Part shown: positions 47,095-56,353 of the stretch, one piece after another
Numbering within the stretch: the stretch's first letter is position 1
How the letters are laid out: each line of letters starts with the position of its first letter
NCBI RefSeq assembly: GCF_000372065.1
Contig: NZ_AQVB01000001.1
Coordinates: 257,375-321,374 of the forward strand
Reading direction: 5' to 3'
Source: Oligella urethralis DSM 7531
GTDB lineage: Bacteria; Pseudomonadota; Gammaproteobacteria; Burkholderiales; Burkholderiaceae_B
DNA length: 64,000 nucleotides
Program-made: the position numbers and the translations under genes
The notes under the pieces: generated by a model
What the model saw: only the letters and a program-made list of their open reading frames with translations
What the model was told of the DNA's origin: nothing
The model's database searches: none

Positions 47095-48453
47095 ATGTTT
47101 GAAAAAGTGCTCATTGCCAACCGTGGTGAGATTGCGCTGAGAATTCAGCGAGCTTGTCGTGAGTTGGGTATCAAAACAGTGGTCGTGCATTCGGAAGCCG
47201 ACCGTGAAGCGAAATACGTCCGTTTAGCCGATGAATCCGTCTGTATCGGACCAGCGCCGGCCCAAGAAAGCTATCTGCATATGCCGGCCATTATTGCTGC
47301 GGCTGAAGTGACTGATGCCGAGGCGATTCACCCAGGTTATGGTTTCTTGGCGGAAAATGCGGATTTTGCGCAGCGTGTTGAAAGAAGCGGTTTTGTTTTT
47401 ATCGGTCCGCGCCCTGAGTCCATTTTAACGATGGGCGATAAGGTCAGCGCCAAAAAAGCGATGATCGAAGCCGGTGTGCCAGTGGTACCTGGTTCGGACG
47501 GTGCCTTAGGTGAGGATCCGGACGAGATTTTAGAGACCGCACGTCGGGTTGGATTGCCAGTGATTATTAAGGCTGCCGGTGGTGGTGGCGGTCGCGGTAT
47601 GCGCGTGGTGCACCATGAGTCCGAATTGATTAATGCGGTACAAATGACTCGGGCTGAGGCAAGAGTGGCTTTTGGTAATCCTGAAGTCTATATGGAAAAG
47701 TACCTTGAAAAACCACGCCATATCGAGATTCAGGTGCTTGCCGACGGTGAGGGTAAAGCGGTTTGGTTAGGTGAGCGTGACTGCTCTTTACAGCGTCGTC
47801 ACCAGAAAATCATTGAGGAAGCGCCCGCGCCTGGCATTGAGCGTGAATTAATCCGCAAAATTGCCGAGCGTTGTGCCGAGGCTTGCCGTCAAATGCGTTA
47901 TCGCGGTGCCGGTACCTTTGAGTTCCTATATGAAAACGGCGAGTTTTACTTTATTGAGATGAACACGCGGATTCAGGTGGAGCACACCATTACCGAGTGC
48001 ATTACCGGTATCGATTTGGTGCAGGAGCAGATTAAAATTGCGGCGGGTGAGCCGTTTACCCTAACCCAGGATGATATTCAGTTAAAAGGTCACGCCATTG
48101 AGTGTCGCATTAACGCTGAGGATCCTTATACCTTTATGCCCTCACCTGGTTTGGTGAGCAAGTGGCATACCCCTGGTGGGATGGGCGTGCGTATGGATTC
48201 TCACGTCTTCTCCGGCTATCGTGTGCCGCCGCATTATGACTCCATGATTGGTAAAATCATTACCTATGGTCAGGATCGTAAGCAGGCTATTGCGCGTATG
48301 GAGATTGCCTTATCTGAGATGATTGTTGAGGGCATTAGCACTAATATTCCTTTGCATCAGGAGTTATTGCATGACCCTGGCTTTATCCAAGGGGGCATGG
48401 ATATTCACTATTTAGAGAAAAAGCTGGCTGCGCGTAGTAAAAAATCCGCTTAG
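47095..48453 (+). CDS. accC: Biotin carboxylase subunit of acetyl-CoA carboxylase
   Basis: ATP-grasp enzyme that carboxylates the biotin on AccB. '[14 protein letters not shown]' opens the protein; the glycine-rich ATP loop is '[14 protein letters not shown]'; '[20 protein letters not shown]' and '[13 protein letters not shown]' hold catalytic residues. 452 residues, standard. It forms the accBC operon with the preceding gene. Confidence 0.98.
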   Translation: MFEKVLIANRGEIALRIQRACRELGIKTVVVHSEADREAKYVRLADESVCIGPAPAQESYLHMPAIIAAAEVTDAEAIHPGYGFLAENADFAQRVERSGFVFIGPRPESILTMGDKVSAKKAMIEAGVPVVPGSDGALGEDPDEILETARRVGLPVIIKAAGGGGGRGMRVVHHESELINAVQMTRAEARVAFGNPEVYMEKYLEKPRHIEIQVLADGEGKAVWLGERDCSLQRRHQKIIEEAPAPGIERELIRKIAERCAEACRQMRYRGAGTFEFLYENGEFYFIEMNTRIQVEHTITECITGIDLVQEQIKIAAGEPFTLTQDDIQLKGHAIECRINAEDPYTFMPSPGLVSKWHTPGGMGVRMDSHVFSGYRVPPHYDSMIGKIITYGQDRKQAIARMEIALSEMIVEGISTNIPLHQELLHDPGFIQGGMDIHYLEKKLAARSKKSA

Positions 48454-48495
48454 TCATCTTGTGGGTGAGTAGTTGATGAGATACCTTCGGGTAGT

Positions 48496-48519
48496 GAAGC
48501 CGGGCTTAGACTCGGCTTC
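48496..48519 (+). terminator. Hairpin between accC and prmA
   Basis: 7-bp stem GAAGCCG / CGGCTTC followed by a T-containing but interrupted tract; probably weak termination or attenuation. Confidence 0.4.
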
Positions 48520-48551
48520 TTGGTTTGTAGATCGTATTTGAGAGGCGCAGC

Positions 48552-49466
48552 ATGCGTGAATTAGTCATTCATTGTAATCAGGATATCGCCGAGGAAATTT
48601 CCGATTTTTTGATGGATCAGGGGGCGCTATCGGTATCCGTTGAGGATGCGGATCGTGATACTGAGGAGGAGCAACCGCTCTACGGTGAGCCCGGGATGGA
48701 GCTCTTAAACTATGCATGGCAACGCAATCATGTGATTGCCTTATTGGACGATGAGACGGCCACTGAGGTTTTATTGCTGTCAATGGCGGTGGCCTTTGGC
48801 GAGGATGAGTATGAGGTAGCCAGCATTACCGAGGTTGAGGATAAAGACTGGGTACGTTTAACACAAACGCAGTTTGATCCGATGAAGCTTGGTGAGCGTA
48901 TTTGGATTGTGCCGAGCTGGCATATGACGAGCCATGATGTGCTGCAAATTCGCCAAAATACTGATAACTTAGTGATTCAACTCGATCCTGGGATGGCTTT
49001 TGGTACCGGCTCGCATGCGACCACGCGCTTATGTGCGGAGTGGTTGGAGCAGCACCCACTCGCCGGCAAATCGGTGCTCGACTATGGTTGCGGCTCTGGT
49101 ATTCTATCGATTATTGCCGCTAAGTTACATGCTGCCGAGGTGGTCGGGATTGATATTGATGCCCAGTCCGTGGATACCGCACGTCATAATGCCTTAATCA
49201 ATGAAAGTCAGATTTATTACGGCTTGCCAGATGAGTTGCCGGAGGGTCGCTTTGATGTGGTGGTCGCCAATATTCTTGCTAATCCGCTGAAAGCCTTAGC
49301 TCCCTTACTAGCAAATCGTGTTAAAGCAGGCGGCTCCTTAGTACTTTCCGGTATTCTTGAGGGGCAGTATGAAGAGATGATCGATTACTATCGAGCTTGG
49401 GTGCATTTGGAGGTATGGCATGCGGATGAGGGTTGGGTATGTCTGCACGGCAAGGTCGAGGCCTAA
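48552..49466 (+). CDS. prmA: Ribosomal protein L11 methyltransferase
   Basis: SAM-dependent trimethylation of L11. The N-terminal ferredoxin-like substrate domain (1-80) is followed by the SAM domain: 'LDPGMAFGTGSHATTRLC', motif I 'VLDYGCGSGILSI', and 'VVANILANPL' (NPPY-equivalent NILA). 304 residues against 293 in E. coli. It lies downstream of accBC, a frequent arrangement. Confidence 0.96.
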   Translation: MRELVIHCNQDIAEEISDFLMDQGALSVSVEDADRDTEEEQPLYGEPGMELLNYAWQRNHVIALLDDETATEVLLLSMAVAFGEDEYEVASITEVEDKDWVRLTQTQFDPMKLGERIWIVPSWHMTSHDVLQIRQNTDNLVIQLDPGMAFGTGSHATTRLCAEWLEQHPLAGKSVLDYGCGSGILSIIAAKLHAAEVVGIDIDAQSVDTARHNALINESQIYYGLPDELPEGRFDVVVANILANPLKALAPLLANRVKAGGSLVLSGILEGQYEEMIDYYRAWVHLEVWHADEGWVCLHGKVEA

Positions 49467-49513
49467 ACAGCACCTAGTCAGATTAAATGGTGCCTATTGA
49501 GAACTCAACGCTT

Positions 49514-50377
49514 ATGAAAACTCGCTGCCCGAACTGCCAAACCAGATTACATGTCACCCCAGAGCAATTGCATGCGCGCGGGGGCAAGGTGCGTTGCGGT
49601 ATTTGTCATACGGTGTTTAGTGCCAATGACTACGCTGAGAATCCAAATGCGCCTGCTCAGCCTCAAGCAGCTAGACCGCATCGCTACCGTGAAGAGTCAC
49701 CACCGGGCTATCTGGAGGATGAACCCTATGTCGATGAGCGCAGGGCAGGTAGACAGCATCAGCGGATCTATCAGGACGAGCCTTTTATCGAGGACTCAAG
49801 GGATTATGACGAAGGCTATGATGCTATCAGACACGATGATTATGATGATGAGGTCTACTATCGTGAGTATCGTCGAGCGCGCCGTCGTGGTGGGGTGTTT
49901 TGGCTGTTTGTGGTGTTAATACTGCTTGTCGCTTTGTTGTGGCAGGGTGCGGTGGTGTTTCGTAATCAGTTGGTGCATTACTTTCCCGCCACACGCCTTG
50001 TGATTACCCAAGTATGTGCTATCGCGCAGTGTGAATTAGGTGGGACGCGATCGATTAGTCAGTTTAGTTTGGAAAATGTCTCACTTAAGGTGCGAAGCGA
50101 TGTGCCGCCACAACCATCACACACGGCCTTGTTGTTACAAGCTAGGCTAGTTAATAAAGAGAATAGAGTGGCCGAATGGCCGGCGCTTGTTTTAAGCTTA
50201 AAGGATGAGCGTGGTCAGGTGGATCGACGACGTATTATTAAAGTTGAAGAGTATTTGCCCGCGGCAATGCGAGTGCAGCCAATGGCCGCATTATCCCAAT
50301 ATCCTATTGTCTTGCGTTTAAACTTAGCTGGTGCCATGGCGACCGGCTTTGAATTAACACCCTATTACGAAGAGTAG
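49514..50377 (+). CDS. Zinc-ribbon / DUF3426 membrane protein
   Basis: 287-residue protein with an N-terminal zinc ribbon of the MJ0042 type ('MKTRCPNCQTRLHVTPEQL', then 'VRCGICHTVF': two CxxC pairs). It continues with a charged, Asp/Tyr/Arg-rich disordered stretch (about 45-130), one membrane helix ('GVFWLFVVLILLVALLW') and a DUF3426 C-terminal domain outside the cytoplasm. The ATG at 49514 places the ribbon at the very N-terminus. Function unknown; widespread beside prmA in betaproteobacteria. Confidence 0.88.
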   Translation: MKTRCPNCQTRLHVTPEQLHARGGKVRCGICHTVFSANDYAENPNAPAQPQAARPHRYREESPPGYLEDEPYVDERRAGRQHQRIYQDEPFIEDSRDYDEGYDAIRHDDYDDEVYYREYRRARRRGGVFWLFVVLILLVALLWQGAVVFRNQLVHYFPATRLVITQVCAIAQCELGGTRSISQFSLENVSLKVRSDVPPQPSHTALLLQARLVNKENRVAEWPALVLSLKDERGQVDRRRIIKVEEYLPAAMRVQPMAALSQYPIVLRLNLAGAMATGFELTPYYEE

Positions 50378-50379
50378 TT

Positions 50380-51330
50380 ATGTCAGAACAATCAAACGAC
50401 GTTTTAATTTGTGGCTCCTTAGCCTTTGATACCATCACCCGCTTTGAGGGACATTTCAAAGATCATATTTTAGCCGATACCATTCATAGCTTAAGTGTGT
50501 CCTTTTTGGTGCCGACCATGCGCAAGGAGTTTGGTGGTTGCGCCGGTAATATTGCCTACAATTTAAAGTTGTTAGGTGGAGCGCCAGTGCCAGTCGCTAC
50601 GGTCGGACGTGACTTTGCCGACTATCAGCAGCATTTTGCAAGCCTCGGCATTGAACAACGTCGTATTGCCGTGTTAGAGGATGTTTTTACTGCACAATGT
50701 CATATCACCACGGATTTATCAGGTAATCAAATCAGTGCCTTTCACCCAGGCGCCATGAGTTTTGCGGCAGATAATGATATCAGTCAGGAGCAGGCGGCGT
50801 GGGCCATTGTGGCACCAGATGCGAAGGAAGCGATGTTTAAGCATGCCGAGCGTCTGCATGCAGCTGGCATTCCATTTATTTTCGATTTGGGTCAGGCCAT
50901 GCCCTTATTTGATGGCAATGACTTAGCGGCCATGATGAAATTAGCCCGTGTTTTAACGGCAAATGACTATGAGATGGCTGTGATCGAGCAACGAATGGCA
51001 AAGCCAGTAGACGAACTAGCTAAGGATTTGGAAGCGATTATTGTGACCCTGGGGGGCGCTGGTTCAGTGCTTTATCATGAGGGAGAAAAAATCACCATTG
51101 AGCCGGTAACGCCAACGGCTATTGAGGATCCCACCGGTTGCGGTGATGCGCATCGTGCGGGTGTGTTGTATGGTCTTGCGGCTGGTTGGTCCTGGCTTGA
51201 TAGCGCTCGTCTGGGTAATGTGATGGGTTCGATTAAAGTAGCCGTGGGTGGTCCGCAAAATCACCGACCAAGCTTAGAGGAAATTCAAAGCATATTTATT
51301 AAGACCTACGCCAATAATCCTTGGCAGTAA
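50380..51330 (+). CDS. PfkB-family sugar/nucleoside kinase
   Basis: 316-residue ribokinase-fold kinase. The N-terminal glycine motif is 'RKEFGGCAGNIAYNLKLLG' and the C-terminal anion-hole motif is 'DPTGCGDAHRAG', where the aspartate is the catalytic base; the histidine replaces the more common phenylalanine. Homologues are often annotated as adenosine kinase-like; the substrate cannot be set from sequence alone. It begins 2 bases after the zinc-ribbon gene and ends at a terminator. Confidence 0.88.
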   Translation: MSEQSNDVLICGSLAFDTITRFEGHFKDHILADTIHSLSVSFLVPTMRKEFGGCAGNIAYNLKLLGGAPVPVATVGRDFADYQQHFASLGIEQRRIAVLEDVFTAQCHITTDLSGNQISAFHPGAMSFAADNDISQEQAAWAIVAPDAKEAMFKHAERLHAAGIPFIFDLGQAMPLFDGNDLAAMMKLARVLTANDYEMAVIEQRMAKPVDELAKDLEAIIVTLGGAGSVLYHEGEKITIEPVTPTAIEDPTGCGDAHRAGVLYGLAAGWSWLDSARLGNVMGSIKVAVGGPQNHRPSLEEIQSIFIKTYANNPWQ

Positions 51331-51338
51331 GATGAACA

Positions 51339-51374
51339 AAAGCGCCAGTATGAGAAATATTAGGCGCTTTTTTT
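51339..51374 (+). terminator. Rho-independent terminator after the PfkB kinase
   Basis: AAAGCGCC / GGCGCTTT stem (8 bp), 16-base loop, then a run of T. A close relative occurs on the minus strand at 56354-56392. Confidence 0.9.
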
Positions 51375-51617
51375 ATGCTTAGCCGATTTTGAGTGGGTAT
51401 TTGTTGAACTCGATCATAGTTAAGAATAAAGAGCTTCAATACCCATTGTTAGATGTATAGAGACGATAAATTGTTCTTAATTTTTTCAGAAAGAAACCTC
51501 TTTGTCTTAATTATGTAAACACTAATGTTTTCGGGGTTTTACTCATTTAATGACACTCAGCATATTGATAGACTGAGCAGTCGTTTACATTATCTCTACT
51601 TTTAATATAGGTGCCTT
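51375..51617 (+). other. AT-rich gap upstream of sorA
   Basis: No ORF. Apart from the promoter at 51565-51593 and a short CTCAG/CTGAG inverted repeat that brackets its -35, nothing was recognised. Confidence 0.5.
51565..51593 (+). promoter_or_regulatory. Likely promoter of sorAB
   Basis: TTGATA (5 of 6), 17-base spacer, CATTAT (4 of 6). It would start transcription about 18 bases before the sorA ATG. Confidence 0.55.
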
Positions 51618-52847
51618 ATGAAAAATATAAATGTTACACGTCGCCGATTACTAACGACGAGTGGTAGCGTCCTAGGCTTGGCATCAGTTAGTGCCCTCAG
51701 TAACTTTAGCTCAACTACCAAAGCATTAGCAGCAACCCAAGGAAGCACGGCAAACAACTCTGCTTTACCAGCCTATGCCGATTGGAAAGACGCCAACCAT
51801 TTAATTATTCATAGTGCTAACACTATGGAGACCAAGCGTCATGCATTTGGTAGCGGGATTATTACTCCTCTTGAACGCCTATTTGTACGTAATAACATCG
51901 CTCCGCCAAGCGAAGAAATTGTAAAAGATCCTGATGCCTGGGTTTTAGAAATTAGTGGAGTTAAAAATCCTCAAAGTTTGACCGTTGCTGAACTTAAGAC
52001 ATTAGGTGTGAGCACTGTTGCTATGGTCTTGCAATGTAGCGGTAATGGCCGCGCTTATTTTCCCTCGAAACCGAGTGGGACCCAATGGACAGTTGGTGCT
52101 GCTGGGTGCGTTATGTTTACGGGTGTACCTGTTAAAACTTTGTTAGAACACGTGCAAGGCATGGATGAAGGCGCGAAATACATGACAGGTACGGGTGGAG
52201 AACCAATCCCTGATGGTTTGGATCCAAATACTATTCAAGTTGAACGTTCAGTACCTCTGGAAGCCATTGAGGACGCTTTACTCGCTTGGGAAATTAATGG
52301 TAAACCTATTCCGTTGGCTCATGGTGGTCCTTTGCGTCTGGTCGTGCCTGGTTACACTGGTGTCAACAATGTTAAGTATATCAAGCGTCTAGCTTTTACC
52401 GCAGAACAGTCAGCAGCCAATATTCAACAAAGTGGTTACAGACTTGCTCCCATGGGAGAGAAGGGAGCTCCTACTCAAGAATCAGTATGGACCATGCCAG
52501 TTAAGTCGTGGATTACTTACCCAAGCGATCCCGATGAGCAAGTACATGCTGGGAAAATACAGATCCAAGGACTTGCGATGGGCGGTACTACAGATGTCAC
52601 GAAGATTGAAGTTTCTACTGATGGTGGAGAAAGCTGGCATGAAGCTGAATTTATCGGTCCAGACTTGGGTCCTTACGCATGGCGACAATTCGTCTTATCA
52701 GTTGAGTTAGAGACCGGTACATACAAGCTTGCTAGCCGCGCAACTAATAAAAACGGCGAGACTCAACCGGCAGATCGATTAGAAAATAATCGCGGATACC
52801 TTAATAATAGCTGGGTTGATCATAGCTTAGAAGTAGTTTTAGTTTAG
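51618..52847 (+). CDS. sorA: Sulfite dehydrogenase molybdopterin subunit (SorA-like), Tat-exported
   Basis: Periplasmic molybdenum enzyme of the sulfite oxidase family that oxidises sulfite to sulfate. A twin-arginine signal ('NVTRRRLLTTSG') and hydrophobic stretch ending near 'TKALA' direct export. The molybdenum-ligating cysteine is C140 in 'MVLQCSGNGRAYF'; 'FVRNNI' and 'IPLAHGGPLRLVVPGY' are family motifs. A C-terminal dimerisation domain ends the chain. 409 residues, like Starkeya SorA (about 407). Paired with a monoheme cytochrome. Base composition and codon choice look more AT-rich than in neighbouring operons, consistent with acquisition. Confidence 0.9.
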   Translation: MKNINVTRRRLLTTSGSVLGLASVSALSNFSSTTKALAATQGSTANNSALPAYADWKDANHLIIHSANTMETKRHAFGSGIITPLERLFVRNNIAPPSEEIVKDPDAWVLEISGVKNPQSLTVAELKTLGVSTVAMVLQCSGNGRAYFPSKPSGTQWTVGAAGCVMFTGVPVKTLLEHVQGMDEGAKYMTGTGGEPIPDGLDPNTIQVERSVPLEAIEDALLAWEINGKPIPLAHGGPLRLVVPGYTGVNNVKYIKRLAFTAEQSAANIQQSGYRLAPMGEKGAPTQESVWTMPVKSWITYPSDPDEQVHAGKIQIQGLAMGGTTDVTKIEVSTDGGESWHEAEFIGPDLGPYAWRQFVLSVELETGTYKLASRATNKNGETQPADRLENNRGYLNNSWVDHSLEVVLV

Positions 52848-52864
52848 TCCTATCATTTTTATAC

Positions 52865-52904
52865 AACATGCAGGCTGAAACTCCTTGTTTTCAGCCTGCA
52901 TGTT
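52865..52904 (+). repeat. Perfect 16-bp hairpin between sorA and sorB
   Basis: AACATGCAGGCTGAAA and its exact complement, loop of 8 bases. It lies 18 bases before the sorB ATG and has no T-run after it, so it is more likely an intercistronic stability or dosage element than a full terminator. Confidence 0.85.
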
Positions 52905-52922
52905 ACGTTTAATCCGGTATTT

Positions 52923-53243
52923 ATGAAACAATTATTAGTCGCTTTAGGCACCCTTATCGTATCATTCTCTAGTGTCACCGCATTTGCAGACGAAGCACGT
53001 TTGGAACGTGGCAAAGAGTTATTTATTAGTTCAGCGCAACCTATTCCCTGTGCTATTTGTCACACTCTCAATGATGCTGGCACCACAGGCACTATCGGTC
53101 CGAATTTTGATGAGTTAAAACCAGATGCAGAACGCATTCGCAGAACCATGCTTGAAGGCATGGGTGCTATGCCTTCATTTGAGGATATGGATGAAGACGA
53201 TAGAGAGGCAGTTATCGAGTATTTAGTGTCAGCTACTCAATAG
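52923..53243 (+). CDS. sorB: Monoheme cytochrome c subunit of sulfite dehydrogenase (SorB-like)
   Basis: 106-residue class I cytochrome c. A signal peptide ('LLVALGTLIVSFSSVTAFA') precedes the heme site 'CAICH' (residues 43-47), and the distal ligand is the methionine in 'GAMPSF' (M83). It should accept electrons from the SorA partner and pass them to the respiratory chain. The ribosome binding site is poor and the start lies just past a 16-bp hairpin, suggesting lower expression than sorA. Confidence 0.88.
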   Translation: MKQLLVALGTLIVSFSSVTAFADEARLERGKELFISSAQPIPCAICHTLNDAGTTGTIGPNFDELKPDAERIRRTMLEGMGAMPSFEDMDEDDREAVIEYLVSATQ

Positions 53244-53278
53244 CATCATTTCACATGACATGATCTAAAGATCAAAAC

Positions 53279-53300
53279 GCCCTATAACATCATATAGGGC
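53279..53300 (+). repeat. Hairpin after sorB
   Basis: GCCCTATA / TATAGGGC (8 bp) with a 6-base loop; weak T content after it. Confidence 0.5.
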
Positions 53301-53316
53301 TATAATTTAATTGTCG

Positions 53317-53365
53317 GTAGCTCTCAAAAGTCTGAATGTCAGACTTTTTTGACGGGCTGAGCTAC
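53317..53365 (+). terminator. Nested terminator of the sorAB unit
   Basis: Inner perfect 10-bp stem AAAAGTCTGA / TCAGACTTTT with a 3-base loop followed by more T, enclosed by a 7-bp outer pairing GTAGCTC / GAGCTAC. Confidence 0.75.
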
Positions 53366-54019
53366 TCCTTTGCTTTAAAGGGGTAAGACTGATACCAAGA
53401 GCAGATGAGATTGTGGACATTTGTCGTAAAACAAAGCAAGCGATTGTTAGTCTTCGGCGAGCGTGTCGACAACTTTCCCCGATATTGAACTATGATGAGT
53501 CAACTTGTACTTGCTCACTCAACTTTATCTCGAAGCACTTGGTCTTAATTGTGCGGCGTAATGACTGACCATACATAGCTGAGCCAGATAATTCTTTTCA
53601 ACCATCTTTCGATCCAGTGCCGTCGCAGGAGTCCATTCGGAGCCGCTAGGATGGATTTTCTTTTGACTGCGCGCTTTATAAGCGTAAAACTTTGCCACTC
53701 GGGTTGTGCAAGGCGCACATCATAACACTGTCGCATCAGCTGGTACATACTGCTTAACACGTATTATGAGCAACACTTATTTTTTGCTAAAGACTTCTAT
53801 GGCTGACCTCTGTTTATTAAACAGGTTAATGGTCATCACCATATCCTGGGTGAGCAGACGAAGCTTAAAAAACCGAACTTTATAAGCCTGATTGACCAAA
53901 AACTCAATTTTCGACAGAGTTATTCGTGTTTTATATCGCCATTGATTTTGCGCGCCCAAAAACCAGTGAGATGGGATACGCTAAACGCTATGGCGATTGT
54001 TAATTAAATGGAGAATCGT
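53366..54019. other. Gene-poor, apparently decayed region
   Basis: About 650 bases between the sorAB terminator and the next intact gene. Reading frames on both strands are short and broken. A minus-strand gene remnant occupies most of it (listed separately). A short plus-strand frame near 53408-53480 ('WTFVVKQSKRLLVFGERVDN') weakly recalls IS1-type transposases but is too short to call. Confidence 0.5.
53530..53960 (-). pseudogene. Decayed gene of unknown family
   Basis: On the minus strand an open segment ending 'INLFNKQRSAIEVFSKK' stops. Coding-like sequence then resumes in another frame with an in-frame stop ('YVPADATVL', stop, 'CAPCTTRVAKFYAYKARSQ'), ending 'HYAAQLRPSASR'. The amino acid texture is protein-like across the frame change, which suggests a frameshifted gene. 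I do not recognise the family; a mobile-element origin is possible from context but unproven. Confidence 0.4.
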
Positions 54020-54508
54020 ATGACTGATGATATACATAAGCTACCAAAACAGACCAAAGCGCAACTATACAGGGCGCTTGATGAATACCGAATTGCTTTT
54101 ATTATGGCGTGTAATAACCTGTATTCGAAGAAGTTATATGACCAAGGGTTGACCTATGCTGATGTGATCGAAGCAATGGATAACGTATCAGGATGGCTAC
54201 AATTTGTTGAGGGTGACGAGATTCAATATGTCGTAACGACAAATGAAGCAGGTCGCCCCCTCTTAGTACCCATAAGCCACTACGGTCGAGACTTAATCAG
54301 TCAGTACAACATTAGAGAGTATCAGGGCACTCAGGACTATGTTGATAAGGCAATCATAGTCGACGAGAACCCGCAGATATTCATTTTAGAACCGACAGCA
54401 GAAGTGGTTGCAGGGCTAGCAAAATTAGCAAATCAAAACCCCAATCTAATGCGGGCGTTCGGGCTAGATCCTGATGACTTTAAAAATTATAAAGAGGAAG
54501 ACAAATAA
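54020..54508 (+). CDS. Hypothetical protein (162 aa)
   Basis: Not recognised. A soluble, mixed alpha/beta-looking protein with an acidic C-terminus ('DPDDFKNYKEEDK'). It has no signal peptide, membrane segment or nucleotide-binding motif. The ATG at 54020 is preferred because GGAG lies 6 bases upstream; an in-frame ATG at 54008 is also available. It is flanked by decayed sequence on both sides and by the sorAB unit, so it may be a cargo gene of a lost mobile element. Confidence 0.65.
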   Translation: MTDDIHKLPKQTKAQLYRALDEYRIAFIMACNNLYSKKLYDQGLTYADVIEAMDNVSGWLQFVEGDEIQYVVTTNEAGRPLLVPISHYGRDLISQYNIREYQGTQDYVDKAIIVDENPQIFILEPTAEVVAGLAKLANQNPNLMRAFGLDPDDFKNYKEEDK

Positions 54509-54558
54509 AATTCATCATCCCAATAACCTCATTGCCATTGAACGTGATGACCACGTCA

Positions 54559-54620
54559 CCTTGTTAACCTGACTGAGCGTTTGATTGAGTGGAAGAAGAC
54601 AGGTCGCTTTCCAGCTTAAT
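54559..54620 (+). pseudogene. C-terminal coding remnant
   Basis: A short open segment reading 'HLVNLTERLIEWKKTGRFPA' and then stop. It is preceded by a stop in its own frame, but by protein-like sequence ('IAIERDDHVTLLT') in a neighbouring frame. This looks like the frameshifted end of a lost gene of unknown family. Confidence 0.3.
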
Positions 54621-54722
54621 TGACATTTTGTTCATATAATCCCTTATTTCATTTCGCAATGACTGTGTTAGCATGATTTGAAGTTTCTACCCATCACTTC
54701 ATCTGGTTGCAGGAGGTTAGCT

Positions 54723-56249
54723 ATGAAAATCATGGATCTACGCAGTGTTGGTCTTGATATGGATTTCCCATTCAAGAAGCGTTATGAAAACTACATTGGC
54801 GGTAAGTGGGTGCCACCGACCGCGGGTAACTATTTTGAGAATATCAGCCCAGTTAATGGTCAAGCCTTTTGTGAGGCACCACGATCTGATGCTGATGATA
54901 TCAATTTAGCCATTGATGCAGCCGAGCGAGCGTTCAAGGGGTGGGCTAGTACACCCGCCCAAGAGCGTTCGGCCGTGCTGTTACGCATCGCCGATCGCAT
55001 GGAGCAAAACCTTGAGCTGCTCGCAGTTGCAGAAACCATTGATAATGGTAAGCCTTTACGTGAAACGATGGCGGCTGACTTACCACTCGGTATCGATCAT
55101 TTCCGTTATTTTGCGGGGTGCCTGCGCGCCGAAGAGGGTGCCATCTCTGATATTGAGCCAAATACCGTGGCTTATCATTTCCAAGAGCCAATTGGTGTGG
55201 TGGGGCAAATTATTCCGTGGAACTTCCCACTCTTGATGGCGTGTTGGAAGTTGGCGCCTGCCTTAGCAGCGGGTTGTACCATTGTGATGAAGCCGGCGGA
55301 GCAGACGCCTGTATCGATTCTCTTATTGATGGAGATTATTGGTGATTTATTACCACCAGGCGTTGTTAATATTGTGAATGGCTTTGGTAAGGAAGCGGGT
55401 GAGGCCTTAGCAACTAGTCATCGTATCGCCAAGATCGCCTTTACCGGTTCGACCCCAGTCGGTCAGCATATTTTACGTTGCGCTGCGGATACTCTTATCC
55501 CCGCCACGGTGGAGTTAGGCGGTAAGAGTCCAAATATTTTCTTTGAAAACGTAATGGATGCCGATGATGCTTTCCTCAATAAGGCGCTTGAGGGTGCTGC
55601 GATGTTTGCACTTAATCAGGGTGAGATATGTACTGCACCGTCACGCCTTTTAGTTCAAGAGTCAATTTATGAGCGCTTTATTGAAAAAGTGATCGCACGC
55701 GTTGATGCCATTAAAAAGGGTAATCCACTCGATAAAACAACCATGGTCGGTGCTCAGGTATCTGAGGCCCAGCTTAACCGTATTCTAGGCTACATTAACC
55801 TTGGTCGGGATGAGGGCGCGACGGCCTTAATCGGAGGTGAGCGCAACCTACTTGGTGGTGAGTTAGATAGTGGTTATTTTGTGAAACCTACGATGCTCTT
55901 AGGGGACAACAAAATGCGCATCTTCCAAGAGGAAATTTTTGGTCCTGTTGCTGCCGTGACTACCTTCAAAGATGAGGAAGAGGCGCTTGCGATTGCTAAT
56001 GACAGTATCTTTGGTTTAGGGGCTGGGGTTTGGAGTCGTAATGGTTCACAAGCCTATCGTATGGGTCGTGGTATCCTAGCCGGTCGTGTATGGACGAACT
56101 GCTATCATATGTATCCTGCACATGCTGCCTTCGGTGGTTATAAGCAATCAGGTATTGGTCGTGAAACCCACAAGATGGCGCTAGCGAACTACCAGCAGAC
56201 GAAGTGCTTATTAGTGAGTTACAGTGATGATGCCTTAGGCTTCTTCTAA
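54723..56249 (+). CDS. exaC: Aldehyde dehydrogenase, acetaldehyde dehydrogenase (ExaC/AldB) type
   Basis: NAD(P)-dependent oxidation of short aldehydes such as acetaldehyde to the acid. Family motifs: '[15 protein letters not shown]' (cofactor site), '[13 protein letters not shown]', the general base in '[12 protein letters not shown]', and the catalytic cysteine in '[14 protein letters not shown]'. The ATG at 54723 has an excellent AGGAGGT Shine-Dalgarno and gives 508 residues, matching ExaC/AldB (506-512). No alcohol dehydrogenase or activator gene is adjacent. Ends at a terminator. Confidence 0.92.
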   Translation: MKIMDLRSVGLDMDFPFKKRYENYIGGKWVPPTAGNYFENISPVNGQAFCEAPRSDADDINLAIDAAERAFKGWASTPAQERSAVLLRIADRMEQNLELLAVAETIDNGKPLRETMAADLPLGIDHFRYFAGCLRAEEGAISDIEPNTVAYHFQEPIGVVGQIIPWNFPLLMACWKLAPALAAGCTIVMKPAEQTPVSILLLMEIIGDLLPPGVVNIVNGFGKEAGEALATSHRIAKIAFTGSTPVGQHILRCAADTLIPATVELGGKSPNIFFENVMDADDAFLNKALEGAAMFALNQGEICTAPSRLLVQESIYERFIEKVIARVDAIKKGNPLDKTTMVGAQVSEAQLNRILGYINLGRDEGATALIGGERNLLGGELDSGYFVKPTMLLGDNKMRIFQEEIFGPVAAVTTFKDEEEALAIANDSIFGLGAGVWSRNGSQAYRMGRGILAGRVWTNCYHMYPAHAAFGGYKQSGIGRETHKMALANYQQTKCLLVSYSDDALGFF

Positions 56250-56271
56250 TTGTGTAGCGCTCGCTTAAGTT

Positions 56272-56309
56272 AAACCCCAAAGTCCGACATAGATTTTGGG
56301 GTTTTCTTG
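56272..56309 (+). terminator. Rho-independent terminator after the aldehyde dehydrogenase
   Basis: 10-bp stem AAACCCCAAA / TTTGGGGTTT with a 13-base loop and a short T-run. Confidence 0.75.
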
Positions 56310-56353
56310 TATTAAAAAATAGTGTGAGCGCTAGTTTATAGTCACTCCCCCAA

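Noticed and set aside
53408-53480. IS1-type transposase fragment
   Set aside because: About twenty residues of weak resemblance, with stops on both sides and no terminal repeats.
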